Positions 48,350-61,015 of a stretch of DNA of 64,000 bases are shown one piece after another. The notes under the pieces are model-generated. The model did no database searches and was not told where the DNA came from. It saw only the letters and a list, made by a program, of their open reading frames with translations. How positions within the stretch are numbered: position 1 is the stretch's first letter; every line of letters begins with the position of its first letter. The position numbers and the translations under genes are program-made. The DNA is taken from contig CM054061.1 in NCBI GenBank assembly GCA_028641055.1, positions 54,292,081-54,356,080 on the forward strand, given 5' to 3'. Source of the stretch: Alopecurus myosuroides (Eukaryota > Streptophyta > Magnoliopsida > Poales > Poaceae).

Positions 48350-51300
48350 TGTGACGCCCCGAGATCGGGCACTATGCAGATTTCAGCATTTCCGCCAAAT
48401 CCGCATAATAACCGATTCCAGGTTGCCACTTGTGATAACATTACAACAGTTCACGAATAATCCGCAACAACAGAAGAGATATATACAAGACGACTCAAAC
48501 GAGTCAAGGATACAACTGATATAATACAAAGATCCAAATAACAGCGGAAGAAACAACATAGCGTCCGACTACGGACAAGATACAAATTGGACTAAGAGTC
48601 CTGAAGATAACCGAGAGCGTCCAATCCCTGCCCAGGCCAAGCCGGAGGGATTCCCAAGCTAACGTCGTCAGACTTCAAACCTGTTGACTGCAATGTTGAA
48701 TATGCAGCCACGAAAAGGATTCGTGGGTCAGTACGGTTAAGTACTGGCAAGTGGATAAACCATACTCACAAGATACCGGCGTAACCAGTCATCACAATAT
48801 ACAAATACTTTGGGTTCAACGGAAAGGAAAGGATTATTGCAGAGAAGCGGCAGCGGGCTGCACCAACTAACTACAGATACTCGATACAACATCCGGCTAA
48901 AAGAGGGGGATAAGATAGCGTATCGTAACCAACTACAACTAACATCAAACAAACCCATCCTGGATCTCGCCCCTTATCCAAAGAAGCAATCCGAGGATAA
49001 CTCACACAGTTGGATTAATGATGGTTCAAGTTATTGTGTCAATAAGACTATTACTAGTCAAGTTATCAGTAGTTAGGTGTAAGTTGTTCTGAGTACTTGT
49101 TAGCCAGTACTTTCACCAAGTCATCCATAACCGCGGAAAACACGGCTTTTTGAGAAGATTTATCCCTGCAGGGGTGCACCAATGTGGTCGTACACGTAAG
49201 AATACCACGCCAGATAGGAAATGCACTTCCACCAAGCGGGGCACTCAACACAACTCAACTCTTCTTCGCATCAAGCCCAAAGAACCCCGTGCAATTGAGC
49301 GCACGGCTAATCAAGCCCCACGAAGAAAAGGGGACCCTCATAGCACTCTAAGAACGTGTATCCCTAAATGCCGACTACAAAAGTTCCACCCTGGCCACGG
49401 GTTCGCACCTGCATATGCATGCGGCAAATGGAAAAGCCGAACTAAATGAGGCGATTTGGACGAGATGCGAATCGAATCAAATTGAGGGGGGCGCCCATAC
49501 ACGCTTCCCACATGCGGTTAGTGCGATCATCATGGATCAGTAGACAAGACCCTTTTCCTAATTAGGGTAGACACTAGCAGGCCTCAAAACCACGTCGGGC
49601 CTCCTGCCGGTGCCTTATCATCAAATTATTATTACCCAAAACATTAACATGTTGTTGATTGAATTGAAACCCAACTATCAAACTAAACAGGTGATAAGAC
49701 GGACAACAAGACTTGAGCGCAAACAACAATAAGCATGCAACTACAACACGAGGGCCAACAGGGTAAACAAGCAACAGTTAATAGGAAGTGGAAGGAAAGG
49801 CTATATCATGGCTGCAAGGTAAACATATGATAGGATCGAGACACAAGCATCGAATCATAAGGCTAGAATAAGAACAACGGAAAGAATCGGTAACAAGTGA
49901 TGAAAGGCAGCCATTTGGCAGCAAGTGAGTATACTTGCCTGGAATCCAGCAAGTAGAGGTACATCCGAAGAACTTGTCGTTGCTCACATCATCTCAACAT
50001 CCTATCCGCGAAGAAGCAACGAACCTCGAACAAACACCGGATGCAATAATTACTTCTACGGCAAAAGATCCAGCATGATCAAGATATGGATGCATGACAA
50101 TTTAATTGATGCATCAAAATAAACTAGTTGACAAGATAACATGTTTAAATGGACCCATATGCAATTTGGATTGCATATGGAAAGCCCATGAATTAAGGTT
50201 GAATTAATTGATCTACAATTAACCAACATGTGACGGTGAATTAGCATGATGCATGGATGATGAAAACAATAAGGAACAAGAATAGATTCAATTTGAAAAG
50301 AAGTTACCAAGTTTGGAAATTTTATTTATTAAGTTAAGAGATTTTGGCTTCTTAATAGGTTACACAAGCAGTTGTTGTTTTCACCAATTTTAATTGTTCA
50401 AAATAGATAACAAAGTTCATATTTGAAAAGAACACAAAATTTTAGGTGGAATACATGTTTCACTTGTTGAAAAAGGATTTAAGATGAAATAATTATGAAT
50501 TAAACAAGTTTGAACAAGATTTAAATGAATTTGAATCAAGTATGAAATTATTTGAATTTTTATTTGTTCAAAACATTAAACCAACTTCATATTTGAAAAG
50601 TTTATACTTTTCTGGTTTGAAAACATATTTTATGAGTTCAAAAATAATTTAAATTGAGCAAGTTATGAATTTAGCAATTTTAAATGAATTAAACAAGGTT
50701 TAAATTATTTAACCAATTTTAATTATTCAAAACATGAAACAAAGTTTATATTTGGAAAGGTGGTTTAATTTAGCATGGAAAACATATTTTATATGTGACA
50801 TTTGAATTAAGTTTGATTTAGTTATGAAATTGCCCAAATTTAAAAGGAGTTGTTTTGAATTTGAATTTCGAAACAATTTGGAATGTTCAAAACAGTAAAC
50901 AAAATACATATTTGAAAAGTTCATAATTTTCTGACTGGGATGCATATTTTATTTGTGCAATTTGAAGTTAAAATGATGAAGATATTAATTTGGCAATATT
51001 TGGGTTCAAATATCATTTAAAAGAAATAGGACAGAACATTTTATACAGAGGGCAGGGCTACCCACGCTGGCTGACAGTGGGCCACGGCCAGCATGGTGCC
51101 ACAGTGGCGCGTGTGTGCGATGAGGTGGCTTGACGGTGTATGACAGGTGGGACCGAGGTGCTGCGGTGGTAAAATCAGGGAAAAAGGGGGCCTTTTGCGG
51201 CCGAGGGGGATCGCACCCTCGCCTGCTGTGCGCGCGCTTGAGGCCCGTGCCACTGGGGTGAGCTGGTTGCTGTGATACGCTACGGGGCTGACTGAATAAG

Positions 51301-52591
51301 AGGGGGTACGTCGAGTTTAACTGAAATTTTAGACAGAAACAAAGGTGCAGGCTTTCAGCATTCAGGACGCGACAGAACAAAACAAAATCCTCGCGTCAGG
51401 AGGGATTCGATCCCAGGTTCTCTCAGCGTGAACACGACGAGGGCTACCACTACGCTGCTACGAGATCGGTGATGCATCTAGGGCAAGAACAAGCATGTAC
51501 TGCCTCTGCGCGTTGGGGTTTCTGACGAACTGCACAACCTGAAAACTGTAACCCGGCAAGGACAGAGGAAAAGGGCGGCGAGCTAGAGCGGCACCTGGCT
51601 AGGATTTCTTCGGCGATCTTGGCGCGGAAGAGGTGATGGTTCCATTCCCCGAAACGGAGGAACCTCGCGGTGACCATGGCGTCACCGTGATGATCCCGCA
51701 GCGGCCACGTTTTCTCGGTGAGGTAGTGGAAGAAGGTACAGAGGAGGAGGAGGGGAAGCTGGTGGCGGCTGGGGGGAGAAGGAAGGGAGAAGAGAGGCTA
51801 GGGGAGGAACCCTAGGGGGCTAGTTATAGGGAGGAGGGAGCAGATGAGGTGGGGAGCTCGGGTGACAGCGACGTCCCCGTTCCCTCTGTACGGACAGAGG
51901 TAGGGGATGAGGGTGTGGGCTGAGGGAGGTGGGCTGGGGTGGGCCGTTTTGTGGCCTGCCTCCCCACCCCTCAAAGGGTTTTCTCTTTTTTTTTTCTTTT
52001 TTTTTTGCTTGTAGGAAAGAAAAGGAGAGAGAGAAAATAATAGGTTTTTGGGAGTTTAACTCTTTAGGAAATAATTTTCAAAACAGTAATGTCAAAGCAA
52101 TGTTAACCTTAATTTCAAAAATTTGAAATATTAAATTGATTTTAATTTGCTAGTTGAATTACAAGTAGGGTTTTCACATAGCTTTGATTTTTTTTTAAAT
52201 AAACAAGTTTTATTTAATAAGCTCAAACACTATGAAAACTTAGTGAGTTTAAAAAAATGTTTGCAAGATTTTAATTTTTAAACCACAATTGGAACATGCC
52301 AATTATGGAGGAATTGATTTGAATTTGAATTTTCCATTAGGGTGTTGATAAAAAGGAATTTTTATTTAACAAGCAATTTAAATAAATTCAACTTCAAACT
52401 ATTGAAAAACAATTTGAGTTGTTTAGTTTGCAACTTTTAATTGGAAATTTTAGACATGTTTTGAAAGTTTAAATTGGTTTGAATTTTTGAGTTGTTTGGA
52501 AAACAGGGTGCAATGCATATGATGCATGTGATGCAAAGCAAAAAGAAAACAACCAACTTTTCTAACTTAGGGGAACACCCCAGGTGTTACA
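48350..52591 (-). repeat. LARD-2 3' LTR
   Basis: TG...CA ended on the minus strand, 4242 bp. The first 2.4 kb from the left follow LARD-1 closely. The GC-rich part (51040-51960) is unrelated and contains two tRNA-like box pairs. A hairpin CAGTAC/GTACTG lies at 48729-48746, 379 bp from the LTR end, beside a second with arms CCACGAA/TTCGTGG. Confidence 0.9.
51398..51475 (-). other. tRNA-like sequence with A-box and B-box in LARD-2 LTR
   Basis: The minus strand reads GTAGCAGCGTAGTGGTAGCC (A-box-like) and, about 30 nt later, GGGATCGAATCCC (B-box-like, consensus GGTTCGAATCC). The spacing equals that in tRNA genes. The acceptor stem does not pair, so it is not a working tRNA gene. The copy in the right LTR is near 54115-54190. 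Confidence 0.45.
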
Positions 52592-53089
52592 GACGACACC
52601 ACTAACAAGGGATTGCGCCCTCGCAATCCACCTACTAACCCGGGAGGGGAAAGAAATTCGACTATCGATTCTTCATGCTTCCAGTTGATCTCCTCGACAC
52701 CACTAACAAGGGTTTCTCGACACCACTAACAAGAGATTCTTGCTCGGGTTGATGACGATATTCTTCCACCAGGAATCTTCCGATGATCGAACCTATTAGG
52801 TTAAAGGCTCAGAAAACGTCCACCCACGTAGGATCCTAAGACCTTGAAAGATAGATAAGGGAAGAGACACCAAAACAAATAAGATGGGAGGGGAAATAGA
52901 ATATGGATAAGGAGAAAACAAGAATCCTATTGAGATGTTTTCCAAAATAGCTAAGCAGAAATAGTTTTTGACACTCTAGAAACATGACCGCTAGCGAGGT
53001 TATCCTACAGGCTTTGCGGACCCGTTGCTTCGATAACCATTCGTATCGAAACAATATCGGGAATCGGAAACCAAGGCTCTGATACCATT
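52592..53089 (-). other. LARD-2 internal domain, 498 bp
   Basis: Exactly as long as in LARD-1, with few substitutions. It keeps the primer site (53076-53087), the hairpin TTCGATA/TATCGAA (53029-53050), the hairpin GGATTGCG/CGCAATCC (52609-52628) and the three 16-mer copies. Non-coding. Confidence 0.88.
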
Positions 53090-54824
53090 TGTGTTTTCAC
53101 CAATTTTAATTGTTCAAAATAGATAACAAAGTTCATATTTGAAAAGAACACAAAATTTTAGGTGGAATACATGTTTCACTTGTTGAAAAAGGATTTAAGA
53201 TGAAATAATTATGAATTAAACAAGTTTGAACAAGATTTAAATGAATTTGAATCAAGTATGAAATTATTTGAATTTTTATTTGTTCAAAACATTAAACCAA
53301 CTTCATATTTGAAAAGTTTATACTTTTCTGGTTTGAAAACATATTTTATGAGTTCAAAAATAATTTAAATTGAGCAAGTTATGAATTTAGCAATTTTAAA
53401 TGAATTAAACAAGGTTTAAATTATTTAACCAATTTTAATTATTCAAAACATGAAACAAAGTTTATATTTGGAAAGGTGGTTTAATTTAGCATGGAAAACA
53501 TATTTTATATGTGACATTTGAATTAAGTTTGATTTAGTTATGAAATTACCCAAATTTAAAAGGAGTTGTTTTGAATTTGAATTTCGAAACAATTTGGAAT
53601 GTTCAAAACAGTAAACAAAATACATATTTGAAAAGTTCATGATTTTCTGACTGGGATGCATATTTTATTTGTGCAATTTGAAGTTAAAATGATGAAGATA
53701 TTAATTTGGCAATATTTGGGTTCAAATATCATTTAAAAGAAATAGGACAGAACATTTTATACAGAGGGCAGGGCTACCCACGCTGGCTGACAGTGGGCCA
53801 CGGCCAGCGTGGTGCCACAGTGGCGCGTGTGTGCGATGAGGTGGCTTGACGGTGTATGACAGGTGGGACCGAGGTGCTGCGGTGGTAAAATCAGGGAAAA
53901 AAGGGGGCCTTTTGCGGCCGAGGGGGATCGAACCCTCGCCTGCTGTGCGCGCGCTTGAGGCCCGTGCCACTAGGGTGAGCTGGTTGCTGTGATACGCTAC
54001 GGGGCTGACTGAATAAGAGGGGGTACGTCGAGTTTAACTGAAATTTTAGACAGAAACAAAGGTGCAGGCTTTCAGCATTCAGGACGCGACAGAACAAAAC
54101 AAAATCCTCGCGCCAGGAGGGATTCGATCCCAGGTTCTCTCAGCGTGAACACGACGAGGGCTACCACTATGCTGCTACGAGATCGGTGATGCATCTAGGG
54201 CAAGAACAAGCATGTACTGCCTCTGCGCGTTGGGGTTTCTGACGAACTGCACAACCTGAAAACTGTAACCCGGCGAGGACAGAGGAAAAGGGCGGCGAGC
54301 TAGAGCGACACCTGGCTAGGATTTCTTCGGCGATCTTGGCGCTGAAGAGGTGATGGTTCCATTCCCCGAAACGTAGGAACCTCGCGGTGACCATGGCGTC
54401 ACCGTGATGATCCCGCAGCGGCCACGTTTTCTCGGTGAGGTAGTGGAAGAAGGTACAGAGGAGGAGGAGGGGAAGCTGGTGGCGGCTGGGGGGAGAAGGA
54501 AGGGAGCAGAGAGGCTAGGGGAGGAACCCTAGGGGGCTAGTTATAGGGAGGAGGGAGCATGTGAGGTGGGGAGCTCGGGTGACAGCGACGTCCCCGTTCC
54601 CTCTGTACGGACAGAGGTAGGGGATGAGGGTGTGGGCTGAGGGAGGTGGGCTGGGGTGGGCCGTTTTGTGGCCTGCCTCCCCACCCCTCAAAGGGTTTTC
54701 TCTTTTTTTTTTCTTTTTTTTTTGCTTGTAGGAAAGAAAAGGAGAGAGAGAAAAGAATAGGTTTTTGGGAGTTTAACTTTTTAGGAAATAATTTTCAAAA
54801 TAGTAATGTCAAAGCAATGTTAAC
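53090..54824 (-). repeat. LARD-2 5' LTR remnant with internal deletion
   Basis: After the first 4 bp (TGTG) the sequence jumps to the equivalent of 50378, so about 2.0 kb is missing, joined at a TG repeat of 2 bp. It then follows the left LTR to the equivalent of about 52114 and stops at 54824, joined to E2 sequence at a shared AAC. Confidence 0.9.
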
Positions 54825-55108
54825 TAGGAACGTCTCCGAGTCAGTAGCCAGTAGGTAGTCAAGGCATGACTTGGGTTTACCCCGAGTGTGTTTTTGTAGA
54901 CTTCCGCTGTTTTTAGTGTGTGTTCTTGCCCTGCGTGGAAGTTGTTTTTCGACTGAGTCATGTGACCAGTTGTGTAAGCCGTGTATTCGTGTAGTGGATG
55001 TTGTGATCTGCAATGCCAACTCGAGTATGTTGTTCACGACTAACTGATCACGCGATCGTGAATGTATGCATACTGGAGGTCTCGGACTGCGAGTCTGGGG
55101 TCCCCACA

Positions 55109-55127
55109 CTCCCCGGCAACGGCGCCA
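55109..55127 (-). other. LARD-G primer binding site (tRNA-Asp), copy A
   Basis: The minus strand reads TGGCGCCGTTGCCGGGGAG; its first 18 bases are complementary to the 3' end of plant tRNA-Asp, as in Athila-like gypsy elements. It is separated from the LTR by 10 nt. E2 is inserted at its inner edge. The duplicate is at 61303-61321. Confidence 0.9.
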
Positions 55128-55137
55128 GAAAAGGTCT

Positions 55138-56761
55138 TGATATCCCACAAATATAGGGGATCGTGTGTGGCCTTTTCTATAAGTAAGAGTGTCGAACCCA
55201 ACGAGGAGCTAAAGGTAGGATAAATATTCTCCCAAGTTCAATCAACCACTAATACGACTCTACACACACTAAACGTTTGCATTATCTAGGAAATAAAGCT
55301 AGAGCAATAATACGGGTATGAGAGATAGCTTTACAAGATAATAAATACAAGAAAGTAAATGTTAGTGCTACAGCAATAAAATATACTAAGTAACCATAAA
55401 CTAATAGTACCATGAGTGTGGAAAAGTGGTCATAATTGTGATGGCTCTGTCCAAGATTAATTAGTGAACATATTGAGTTCATTGTCTTTGATGCAGTTTT
55501 CTATGTGGGAGAGGCAAAGCTAACAAGCTCTCACTATCCAATGATTGCAAGTACTTATGATTAGAACTCTAGCAAACATCCGTAACTACTAGAAGATACA
55601 TTAAGGTAAAAATACCCAACCATAGCCTTAAGTTAATGGTCCGCTTACTCCCATACGTGCAACTAACCGGTTTGGGTCCTTTGGTTTCTGTCACTCTGGC
55701 AGAACTACGCCTCTTACTTTGCACATACTACTAACCCTATGGTGTTGATCCAAGCGTGCAAAAATATAATGGACACCAAAGGATAGTACCATGTCAACAT
55801 ACAACTCTAATGAACCAAAGACATTCAACCAAGCAATCAAAAGAAAAATAAACTACACAAACATGACCTAGATCATAGGATAAATATTATAGCATCAAAC
55901 ACCATGTTTACATAGGATCGTACATAGGTTTGTGGAAGGATGAACCACTGAATACAAGGAGGAGATGATGATGGAGGTGTTGGTGAAGGCGGGATCATGG
56001 CGGAGAGGATGGAGAAGGGGCAGCACGTGAGGTGCAGGGCGGCGCCAGCGGCGCAGGTGGCTCCTCCTGCGCCGGCCGGACATCATGGGGTAGTGCCGCC
56101 CCTTACACCCCTTACTCCATGACTTCTTGGTGCTGTAGATGAGCCCTCCTCCATGGAGATTTGACCGTGAGGGAGGAAAAATTCGTGGCTTTTGGTGGCT
56201 GCGCAAGAATTAGGGTTTTCCTCTCCTTATATGTGATGGGACAATGCTCCCGGCCCTCCGATGGATGGCCCCTTCCTAGGGACCCCTCTCAGCCCCAAAG
56301 TCGTGGCTTGGACGAATTCATAAAATATGGTAAGAGTTGGACTCAATCCCGTCACCGATTCCCGTAATCAGATATATATCCTCCAGTGAAATGTTTCCAA
56401 AGGTCGCATACAAACTCAGATTGGGATGTTATTGGGCTTAAATTAAAGGTGTGGAAATGGCGAACAACTTTGTAGGAAATTTGATCTTCAGTTGACGTTG
56501 TATTTGGGGGTAAAACTGATGGTCTCTAAAAACTGTTGGTGGACAGATTTCAGGAAAGTCAGGGTCCTTTTCCAACAAGTCTACTTTTGTGTTTTCTTGT
56601 TAATTCCTACACATCAAAGAGTAAAACAAGAACATTGTGCACTCTTGCAACTATTAATAGGTTAGTCCAAATAAATCATAAAATTTATATAAAAACAAGT
56701 GCCAAAAGCATAATATTAGCATGAAACAATCAAAAATTATAGATACCTTATGGACGTATCA
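55138..56761 (-). repeat. LARD-G 5' LTR, copy A
   Basis: 1624 bp with TG...CA ends. The right flank is ATGAC, the target copy in Copia pol. The minus strand has a CATATAAGGAG element near 56220-56235 that may be its TATA box. Confidence 0.9.
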
Positions 56762-57231
56762 ATGACCCCCTTTCGAAGTGAAAGGAGTCGGACCCCAGAC
56801 ATGAATGGACTAAGTCGAAATGACGCTGAGAAATAGACGCGCTAACATGATAGGGCAACTGAATCTGTTTTCCTAGCCTACAACCCTGACACTGTAAAGA
56901 AACATCTCCTGAGACTGGCCCCAGAAGACCACGATGAACTAATGACGAAGACGAGAACCACAAAGATGACCAGGAAAATGATGCCACCGTTGAAATGAAC
57001 CGATGATGGAGGCGGCGACGGCGGGAGAACTGGAAGGCAAGATGGCAGCGGAAGGAACACGAAGCTAGTCTAACTCCCAAAGACCATGAGAATCACGGCG
57101 GCGAGGGCCAGCTCCAACCAGAGCCTGAGTGCGACGATCGTGAAGAGAGCAAGAATCTGCGTAAAAAATGACATGACATCGAGAGTCAGTAAGTTCACTA
57201 GTGGAGAACATGTTCATAGCAAGACGAGGAA
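56762..57231 (-). pseudogene. Copia pre-integrase fragment, copy A
   Basis: The minus strand encodes LVHRGLLGPVSGDVSLQCQG, then CRLGKQIQLPYHVS and DSFHFERG just before the LARD-G insertion point. The His and Cys residues of the GAG-pre-integrase zinc region are partly visible. The fragment stops at 57231, where the duplication joint lies. Confidence 0.85.
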
Positions 57232-60200
57232 ATTTTGTGAAAACATTTGCAAGTTGGCGGCGACCAGAAACATTAAGTTGTGTTTAAAATTTTGGAGAAA
57301 ACATTTAAAAACTCTTTCTACCATTTTTGAATTCCCAAAATTTTGTGAAAGATATATTTTCATAAAACCTTGAGACCACCATTCCTAGACTCCATTTTTG
57401 ATTCTGGGTTCATCCATGTCTTGATCCATTATTGCACTCTCTCTCTCTTGTTCTGAGAGATGGAAAATATCCTCTCGTCCCTCCTAGGTGTGGTCTACCC
57501 AGCCATAACCCTCTCTCTCTCCCTCTAGCTCATCCACCTACACGAGGACAAGGATGGTGATCAACCTCCCCCCCCATTTTTCGACTCCACTCCCGCAGTC
57601 CATTCCAGGGCGATCCCGTGCACCACTAGGCTCCTAGTGCAACCCGTGACTCCCTGGAAGAACTCCCACCCCTCTCTTTGTCTCGCTTCCGGGGAAGCCC
57701 TGAATCTATCCACGGCAAAACTCCGGCAGAGAAGACCTAGCTCCGCCGTCGCTATCCGTTTCCACCACCCGTTTCTGGTCGCCGCCAACGATGGATGACG
57801 TGGTCTCCTCATTGTCGACGGATCCACATCCAACGGATGTGTTTGAATCCTGGAACATTGAATCTCGGCCGCTGATTTCTGATCCTACGGCAGCTTACCG
57901 TTTCGGCAGCACGCGCTGGCCAGCGGGCCGGCCTGCCTCGCGCAGCCCATCCTCCTCGCAGATCTGGCCCGTTATTCTTTTTTCTCTGCAGGTTAATCCT
58001 TTTTCTGGATATCTGTTTTCTGGTGCTTTACTTTAAATCGAAACAAAAATTCTAAGAAGTGAATCTTTCCAAACTTAAATTCACAGTGCTAGATATACAA
58101 ATTATTAACCATCTCCAACTTGTAGATCTGGGTTTTGTGCTGTATTTTAGGACAAATAAAATAAATGGCAGGGACACTGATAACCACCAATTATTTAATA
58201 GCTTGAGTTTTATGTATTAAAATCATGCAAACTCAACTGTTATGAGCAGCCCTTTAAAATGTCTATCAGTGGAAGTTGACCTTGTGTTGATTTGAGTTGT
58301 TGATTAAAAATTACATGCATGTTAGTTTTAGGCCAGAGAGAACTTCTCTGAATTGTTTAATTTTATTGGTGATGATTTTTGAGGTTAATCCAATTGTGTT
58401 GGTTTCCTAGTGACTAGGAGCACCTTATAATATATTTTCATGATTTTAGGAGTTACAGAATAGGCTGGGTGCACTATTTAGTAAATAGTCATTTTCTGTC
58501 TATTATTGATATAACTTGATAAATTGTTGTGTTATCATGTTCTGTTATAAATTTGATTCCTAGAATGTGTAGGGTATTAATACATGTTTGATATGTTTTT
58601 TGAGTGTTTCATTATCATGCTAAGAAAATGTGTGTGAAAAACATGTTGTTATAGTTTCCATAGGGTTGTTTTCCTTGTAATAATAGGATAAATCATGTTA
58701 TTCTTCTTATGGGTTTGATGACTTGCATAAATGCTGTAGCATTGTTTTCCATAGCATAGCTACTGTTATTTTACCATATTATACTTGCATGCATGCTTGA
58801 GTGATCTCTAGATCAAATTGTCGTGAATGTTAGTTTTAGATGATTTTCTGCCATCAGTTGTTATTTGCATGCTTAATTTTTGAGGCATTGATTAGATTGT
58901 TATTTTGATATTACTAGCATGTTTAGGTGTTTTTTCTCTGTTACTTGGATGCTATCTTACAGATCCATCATGTTAGAATAAATCTTGTTTGACGATCTCT
59001 TATAGTTATGCATGTCTGCTTGCCTAAATAGCCCTTTTCATGTCTTGTTTTAACAGTTGTTTTGCTCCATGATTATTTTCATGTATTGAGTGATGCCATG
59101 ATATGTTTGGTATTGTTTTGTCTCTGTTATTAGGTTGTTTAGCTACTTGTTATATTATTTCTTCATGTTTATAAAAGCATGTGCTACTATGGGCTTGTAG
59201 TATTGCTTGTTAATATTTTCCTATGCATGTGTATGTGTTCCTAGGTTGTTTTCTTGTTACTTTTCTCATCCTCATGAATGAACAGAGAGTCATTTTACCT
59301 TATTTGAGCATGATATGAGAGTGGCACACCCACTGGACCCGTGCCAATTTGGTTGAGGATCCATATCTTCAATTCTAGTGTTATTCATGTGTGTTCTCTG
59401 TGCATGTTTCGCTTGTTGGTGTGCACCCTAGTAATATTGTTTGTGAGTGTACTTGTTGGGTGAAATGATTGTCGTATGTTTACTTTTGTCAAGTGCTTTC
59501 CTTTGTTTGGTTCTGATCGGGTGTTTTCCTTTTTGAGTTTACGACGTTATATAACGAAGACGGTATTGTTTCCCCGAGAGGTTTTTATCGCAACTCTTGT
59601 TTATTTCAAGAGAAAGACCAAGAACAGTGCCAAGGCAAGCCATTATAAATGCTTGCTGTTGTTTTACTTATCATCATCTATCATGAATGTTTTACTTCTG
59701 AACTTTTACAAAAGTTTGATTCAAAAACTATTCTTTTAAGTGGACTATAGTACTATTTATTTTTATGTATCTAATATGTTATATCCACTTTATAATCTTG
59801 GTGTTACCAAGCCCTTTAGATATTTTAATATCACCACTTCATTCACTTAAGTACCCCAGTGGAAATTTTAACTTGATGTTTTTGGAAAGCAAAAGCTTGG
59901 AAAAACCCCAAGGGAAGGTGGGACCTTACCCGAGGGAGGTTTGTGAAGAAGGAAATGTTTTCGACTTGTTTTCCAAAAATGACACATAACCTAGTCTACG
60001 CCGGACAACCAAGCCGTACTGTTACATTACCTCAATATGGGAACGGGGTCTAGCTAATTGCTTGTTGGTGTTAGTCCGTGCCTACCTCAAAGTGCAATAG
60101 GTGTTAGAGTCCCCCGAACCGAATTGTCGCCAGGAGGGAGAAACGGGACATTCACAGTGTAGGATTAAGTTCACTACCGGTTGCAGCAATTGGGTCTCCT

Positions 60201-60795
60201 GCCATGGCGGTTTTTTGTCAGGGGAAACCGGATCGATACGGCTGACTCACTCGGTGCCGGGTTGAACAAACCGAGTTGAAGAGGTAGTCATTTACTAGCA
60301 CTGACATAGTGGATGGTTAGGACCAGTTATCCGATGTTTGCATACTGTCTCGGACAGTCCGTGGTTGTTCACGGCGGATGTACTGGATCTTGTGGATTGT
60401 GTACACCTCTGCAGAGTAAAACTATTCAGAATAGCCGCGTCCTCGGATATGGACAGTTGAATGGACATGTAGCTAGCATTGTGTCCTGTTTTCAAAAAAG
60501 CTGGAAAGTGTTTTGGAACTTGTACCTGGGAGGTACGTTGAAAGGGAATGATTGTACCTTTGAGGTACAGGAAAAATGATGGATTTGAAGAGGTGATTCT
60601 CCAAGAAGTTTTGCAAAGAAAAACTTTCTTTTATTTAGAATTCTTTATCAAAACCTTGTGGACATGCAATATGTACAAGAGAAATAAAATATCTTTTGAA
60701 GTATCTTCTTCAACAAAAACAATTAAAAACTTGTGCAACCATGACGTCTCTTCAATTTATCATGGCTAGTTGAACCTTAATTACAGCCTTCCTAC

Positions 60796-60852
<57 letters not shown>

Positions 60853-60865
60853 TATATATATATAT
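60796..60865. repeat. Compound microsatellite (CA)n(TA)n
   Basis: About 11 CA repeats run into about 23 AT/TA repeats, interrupted once by AAA near 60845. Likely length-variable between accessions. Confidence 0.95.
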
Positions 60866-60904
60866 GCATACTTGAATGTTTAGTTTTCATTTGGGGTGTC
60901 TTGC

Positions 60905-60960
60905 GAGTACATTCCAATGTACTCACAATTGTTTCGTCCCTGGCTATTGTCTTAGCCAGG
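60905..60960 (+). other. Paired hairpins in the E2 LTR
   Basis: Hairpin 1 is GAGTACATT-CC-AATGTACTC (60905-60924), perfect 9-bp arms. Hairpin 2 has arms CCTGGCTA/TAGCCAGG with loop TTGTCT (60939-60960), perfect 8-bp arms. They lie 378 bp before the LTR 3' end, nearly the same place as the paired hairpins of the LARD LTRs. Confidence 0.8.
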
Positions 60961-61015
60961 CTTTGAGCAGAAAACCGGAGAACCTGAAGAATATGGTGTC
61001 GCTGACGGCTGTGCG

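Larger units (their letters stand above)
48350..54824 (-). mobile_element. LARD-2: second copy of the LARD family, truncated
   Basis: Inserted in E2. The left LTR is complete (48350-52591, 4242 bp), the internal region is 52592-53089 (498 bp), and the right LTR is a deleted remnant (53090-54824). The left flank is CTTCC; the right target copy is lost. The ends, primer site and internal domain match LARD-1, while the LTR middle (about 50800-52050) is different sequence, so it is a distinct subfamily. The two LTRs differ by about 1 percent by eye. Confidence 0.9.
54822..57231. repeat. Duplicated segment, copy A
   Basis: It contains the last 0.28 kb of E2, the primer site, the 5' LTR of LARD-G and 470 bp of Copia. 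It matches copy B (61016-63426) with about 13 differences in 2.4 kb by eye. It ends in a switch from Copia to E2-like sequence after GAGGAA. Confidence 0.93.

Noticed and set aside
51187..51270. Functional tRNA gene
   Set aside because: Boxes are present, but the acceptor stem and anticodon arm do not pair properly; kept only as tRNA-like.
56762..57231. A second, independent Copia insertion
   Set aside because: Near-identical to 62956-63426 including the LARD-G joint, so it is a duplicated segment.
57561..57833. 90-codon minus frame
   Set aside because: Lies in the GC-rich part of the E2 LTR, ends in a Gly run from a C homopolymer, and has no domain.
60781..60870. CRISPR-like or satellite array
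   Set aside because: It is a plain CA/TA microsatellite without spacers.
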